From Hydrogenothermaceae bacterium (lineage in GTDB: Bacteria; Aquificota; Aquificia; Aquificales; Hydrogenothermaceae): 11,289 nucleotides of DNA. Position 1 is the stretch's first letter. The number at the start of each line of letters is the position of its first letter. The DNA lies in contig DTZN01000006.1 in the NCBI GenBank assembly GCA_012961365.1, positions 1 through 11,289 on the forward strand, written 5' to 3'. The notes beneath the pieces were generated by a model, which was given only the letters and a program-made list of their open reading frames with translations, made no database searches and was not told the origin of the DNA. The position numbers and the translations under genes are program-made. This document shows, in pieces, positions 9,004 to 11,289 of the stretch.

Positions 9004-9285
9004 TTAAAATCCTCCTGCTATAGCTGGAATAATTGCAACAACTGCTTTATCTTCAAGTTTTGTATCTTTACCTTGTAAAAATCTTATATCTTCATCATTT
9101 ACAAAAAAGTTAACAAACTTTCTAATTTCTCCACTTTCATCAACAAGTCGTTCTTTAATTCCAGGAAATTCTTTTTCAAGGTTTTCAATTAATTCTGCAA
9201 TAGTTCCTGCTTCTATTTGAACTTCACCTTGACCTTGAGTAACTCTTCTTAAAGCTGTTGGTATTCTAACTACAACTTTTGCCAT
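9004..9285 (-). CDS. Ubiquitin-like sulfur carrier of the MoaD/ThiS/CysO family, ending in Gly-Gly-Phe
   Basis: 93-residue beta-grasp protein. From memory it resembles mycobacterial CysO along its whole length: a start like VVRIPTALR, FPGIKERLVDESGEIRKFVN (39-58), the hallmark VNDEDIRF (62-69) and a close like VVAIIPAIAGG. Such proteins carry sulfur as a C-terminal thiocarboxylate on the last Gly, after adenylation by an E1-like enzyme. Here the frame continues one codon past Gly-Gly to Phe before the TAA at 9004-9006, so the mature Gly would be exposed only after removal of Phe93. It lies 10 bases after thrC with GGAGG at 9291-9295 and a 5-base spacer. With a threonine-synthase-type PLP enzyme upstream and a NIL protein downstream, a sulfur amino acid role is more likely than molybdopterin or thiamine synthesis. 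This is inference. Confidence 0.9.
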   Translation of the reverse strand: MAKVVVRIPTALRRVTQGQGEVQIEAGTIAELIENLEKEFPGIKERLVDESGEIRKFVNFFVNDEDIRFLQGKDTKLEDKAVVAIIPAIAGGF

Positions 9286-9295
9286 TTTAACCTCC

Positions 9296-10537
9296 TTATT
9301 TAACTGTTATTCCCATTACTTTTTCTTTAAAGTCATGTAATGTTGGTTTTATGTGAACAGGTTTAGTTAAATGTCCTTCTAATACTTCCATTGTTTTGTA
9401 TCCATTTCCTGTTATATAAGCAACAACTAATTCGTTTTTATCAAATACTCCTTTTTCAGCTAATTTTTTAAGAACTGCTATTGTTGTTCCTCCTGCTGTT
9501 TCAGTGAAAATCCCTTCTGTTTTTGCAAGTAGTTTCATACCTTCTATTATTTCTTCGTTGCTAGCAACTTCCATATCACCATTACTTTCTTTAGCAACTT
9601 TTACAGCATAAGGACCATCTGCAGGATTTCCTATGGCAATAGATTTTGCAATGGTATCTGGTTTTTCAGGATTAATCCAATCTCTACCTTCTTTAAAAGC
9701 TTTGTATATAGGGCTACATCCTAAAGCTTGTGCTCCATACATTCTTGGTAGTTTTTCATTTTCATCTAAAATTCCAACAGTTTTAAGCTCATTAAATCCT
9801 TTCCATATTTTTGTGTATAAAGAACCTGAAGCCATAGGTGCTACAACTGCGTCTGGAGTTTTCCAACCAAGCTGCTCTGCAACTTCAAAAGCTAAAGTTT
9901 TTGAACCTTCAGAATAAAATGGTCTTATATTAATATTTACAAATGCCCAACCAAACTCGTTTGCAACTTCAGAAGATAACCTATTTACATCATCGTAGTT
10001 TCCTTCAACAGCAACAACTGTTGGATTAAATACAAGAGAACCTATAATTTTATTTGTTTCAAGATTTGCAGGTATAAATACATAACAATTCATTCCTGCA
10101 GCAGCTGCATTAGCAGCTACAGAGTTTGCAAGGTTTCCAGTAGAAGCACATGCAGCAGTATCAAATCCAAACTCTTTGGCTTTCGATAAAGCTACTGCAA
10201 CCACTCTGTCTTTGAATGACAAAGTTGGGTGGTTTACTGAATCATCTTTTATATAAAGGTTATTTAATCCAAGTTCTTTTCCAAGATTTTCTGCTTTTAT
10301 TAATGGAGTAAATCCTGCAGTTAAACCAACTTGGGGATTATCAACAGGTAATAAATCCACATATCTCCATAAACTTTTAGGACCTTGCTCTATTTTTTTT
10401 CTTGAGATATTTTGTTTTATGTAATCATAGTCGTAATCTACCTCAAGCGGTCCAAAACAAAATTCACATACATGGAGAGGTTCTATTGGATATTCTCTTC
10501 CACATTCTTTACATTTTAGTGCTTTGATTTTTGCCAA
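9296..10537 (-). CDS. thrC: Threonine synthase (PLP-dependent), TTG start
   Basis: Fold-type II PLP enzyme that converts O-phosphohomoserine and water to threonine. 413 residues, full length for the type with an N-terminal zinc ribbon: C9/C12 and C24/C27 (KCKECG, VCEFCFG). The PLP-binding lysine is K109 in HPTLSFKDR. The phosphate/PLP-contact motif STGNLANSVAA is at 132-142, ASGSLYTK at 236-243, TETAGGTT at 345-352 and ITGNGYK at 375-381. The start is TTG at 10535-10537: MAKIKALKCKECG fits it and a GGAGG stands 7 bases upstream at 10545-10549. It is the first gene of the leftward operon and is followed after 10 bases by the sulfur-carrier gene. That neighbour raises the possibility that the enzyme, or a side activity, uses carrier-bound sulfur on phosphohomoserine. 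Plain threonine synthase is the default reading. Confidence 0.93.
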   Translation of the reverse strand: MAKIKALKCKECGREYPIEPLHVCEFCFGPLEVDYDYDYIKQNISRKKIEQGPKSLWRYVDLLPVDNPQVGLTAGFTPLIKAENLGKELGLNNLYIKDDSVNHPTLSFKDRVVAVALSKAKEFGFDTAACASTGNLANSVAANAAAAGMNCYVFIPANLETNKIIGSLVFNPTVVAVEGNYDDVNRLSSEVANEFGWAFVNINIRPFYSEGSKTLAFEVAEQLGWKTPDAVVAPMASGSLYTKIWKGFNELKTVGILDENEKLPRMYGAQALGCSPIYKAFKEGRDWINPEKPDTIAKSIAIGNPADGPYAVKVAKESNGDMEVASNEEIIEGMKLLAKTEGIFTETAGGTTIAVLKKLAEKGVFDKNELVVAYITGNGYKTMEVLEGHLTKPVHIKPTLHDFKEKVMGITVK

Positions 10538-10544
10538 TTTAATG

Positions 10545-10549
10545 CCTCC
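10545..10549 (-). promoter_or_regulatory. Ribosome binding site deciding the TTG start of thrC
   Basis: GGAGG on the minus strand stands 7 bases upstream of the TTG at 10535-10537. No ATG or GTG lies between it and the zinc-ribbon cysteines, so the rare TTG start is favoured. Confidence 0.8.
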
Positions 10550-10576
10550 AGATGGGAATAAAATAAAGGATTTAAT

Positions 10577-10605
10577 ATTATAATATAAAATTTACTCTTT
10601 GTTAA
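10577..10605 (-). promoter_or_regulatory. Candidate promoter of the thrC operon
   Basis: On the minus strand, TTAACA (10600-10605) and TATAAT (10577-10582) are separated by 17 bases: 5/6 and 6/6 matches to the sigma-70 consensus. Transcription would begin near 10570, giving a leader of about 33 bases before the TTG start. It is the strongest promoter match I saw in the window and would drive all eight genes from thrC to hsp20. Confidence 0.68.
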
Positions 10606-10619
10606 AATGATGTTAAAAT
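10591..10619 (+). promoter_or_regulatory. Candidate guaB promoter, extended -10 type
   Basis: TTTACT (10591-10596) and TAAAAT (10614-10619) are separated by 17 bases. TGT directly before the -10 element makes it an extended -10 (TGn). Transcription would begin near 10626, with a leader of about 51 bases. It overlaps the thrC promoter on the other strand over 10591-10605. Confidence 0.55.
10600..10619 (+). repeat. Short direct repeat inside the divergent promoters
   Basis: TGTTAAAAT occurs at 10600-10608 and again at 10611-10619, an 11-base period or about one helical turn. The first copy covers the thrC -35 element and the second covers the guaB -10 element. It could be a regulator site, or only AT-rich coincidence with promoter sequence. 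Confidence 0.5.
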
Positions 10620-10659
10620 AAATAAAAGTTTCATATTTATCAAAACTTAAACGAACCTT

Positions 10660-10665
10660 GGAGGT
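10660..10665 (+). promoter_or_regulatory. guaB ribosome binding site with long spacer
   Basis: GGAGGT at 10660-10665 is 11 bases from the ATG at 10677, longer than the 4-7 bases at most other starts here. No in-frame ATG, GTG or TTG lies between them, so the ATG start holds. Confidence 0.7.
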
Positions 10666-10676
10666 TTATCTTCAAT

Positions 10677-11289
10677 ATGTTTGACCCTCACAATATAGAA
10701 GAGGCTTTAACTTTTGACGATGTTTTGCTACTACCCCAAAAATCAGATGTTTTACCTCATGAGACAGATGTAAGCACTTATTTAACTCCTAAAATTAAGT
10801 TAAATATTCCATTAATTTCAGCTGCAATGGATACTGTAACAGAACATAGACTTGCAATTGCACTTGCTAGAGAAGGTGGGATTGGAATAATCCATAGGAA
10901 TATGAGTATAGAAGACCAGAAGAAAGAAGTAGAAAGGGTAAAAAAAGCTGAAAGTGGAATGATTACAGAGCCTATAACTATAAAACCGAACCAAACTGTA
11001 AAAGAAGCTCTTGAAATAATGGCTAACTATAAAATATCTGGTGTTCCTGTTGTTGATAATGAAAATAAACTAATTGGTATTCTTACAAATAGAGATTTAA
11101 GATTTTTACATAAAAAAGATTACGCTAAACCTGTTGACCAATTTATGACAAAGGCTCCATTAATAACTGCTAAAGAAGGTATTACATTAGATAAAGCAAT
11201 GGAAATTCTTCAAAAACATAAGGTAGAAAAACTTCCTGTTATTGATGAAAAAGGAAGATTAAAAGGGTTAATTACAATTAAAGATATAG
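10677..11289 (+). CDS. guaB: Inosine-5'-monophosphate dehydrogenase, N-terminal part (cut by right edge)
   Basis: Oxidises IMP to XMP with NAD+, the committed step of guanine nucleotide synthesis. 204 codons are visible, perhaps 40 percent of the usual length of about 490. The N-terminus shows ALTFDDVLLLP (10-20) and SAAMDTVTE (48-56), both typical of the TIM-barrel core, then GGIGIIHRNMS (67-77). Two CBS domains interrupt the barrel at about 97-150 (MITEPITIKPNQTV start) and 157 to the edge (MTKAPLITAKEG start). They are the nucleotide-sensing Bateman module. The catalytic cysteine loop and flap lie beyond the window. The two CBS domains argue against GMP reductase. It is transcribed away from the thrC operon. 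Confidence 0.96.
   Translation, partial: MFDPHNIEEALTFDDVLLLPQKSDVLPHETDVSTYLTPKIKLNIPLISAAMDTVTEHRLAIALAREGGIGIIHRNMSIEDQKKEVERVKKAESGMITEPITIKPNQTVKEALEIMANYKISGVPVVDNENKLIGILTNRDLRFLHKKDYAKPVDQFMTKAPLITAKEGITLDKAMEILQKHKVEKLPVIDEKGRLKGLITIKDI

Noticed and set aside
9004..9285. Reading the carrier gene as moaD of molybdopterin synthase or thiS of thiamine synthesis.
   Set aside because: No moaE, moeB, thiG, thiF or other pathway genes are adjacent; the VNDEDIRF and AGG pattern is closer to CysO, and the neighbours point to amino acid metabolism. It cannot be fully excluded.
10626..10648. Inverted repeat AAGTTT/AAACTT in the guaB leader, considered as a riboswitch or operator.
   Set aside because: A 6-base A/T-rich stem with an 11-base loop is too weak, and the leader of about 51 bases is too short for a purine riboswitch with its conserved junction.
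1..11289. Search for CRISPR repeats, IS ends, att sites, toxin-antitoxin pairs, tRNA or rRNA genes.
   Set aside because: No periodic repeats, transposase motifs, tRNA-like cloverleafs or small toxin-like gene pairs were seen, and all genes are intact conserved housekeeping families with similar base composition.

Overview
The window looks like ordinary chromosome from an AT-rich thermophilic bacterium. The best guess is the order Aquificales, family Hydrogenothermaceae (Sulfurihydrogenibium-like). This is inferred from low G+C, A-rich coding strands with many Lys/Glu/Ile codons, strong GGAGG ribosome binding sites, and a long run of functionally unrelated genes in one transcription unit, a style known from Aquifex. 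No tRNA, rRNA, CRISPR array, insertion sequence or phage gene was seen. Coding density is very high and no gap exceeds 140 bases.

Layout. From the right, a 139-base divergent intergenic region (10538-10676) separates guaB (IMP dehydrogenase, + strand, cut by the right edge) from a leftward gene train. The train reads thrC (threonine synthase, TTG start), a MoaD/ThiS/CysO-type sulfur carrier, a small NIL-domain protein, a short Ppx/GppA-type phosphatase (GTG start), argG, uvrA, rlmN and hsp20. Junctions run from a 13-base overlap to a 27-base gap, so these eight genes are probably one operon. After hsp20 an 81-base gap carries a plausible promoter for lon, which runs off the left edge with 766 codons visible.

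How the genes fit together. The first three genes (PLP lyase of the threonine synthase fold, ubiquitin-like sulfur carrier, NIL domain) are the most interesting set. They suggest sulfur transfer into an amino acid in the manner of CysO/CysM or HcyS, with the caveat that the carrier ends in Gly-Gly-Phe and would need trimming. The rest is housekeeping and stress defence: arginine synthesis (argG), nucleotide excision repair (uvrA), ribosome and tRNA methylation (rlmN), small heat-shock chaperone (hsp20) and ATP-dependent proteolysis (lon). The thrC and guaB promoters appear to overlap back to back, with an 11-base-period direct repeat inside them. I found no clear new multi-gene defence or mobile system.
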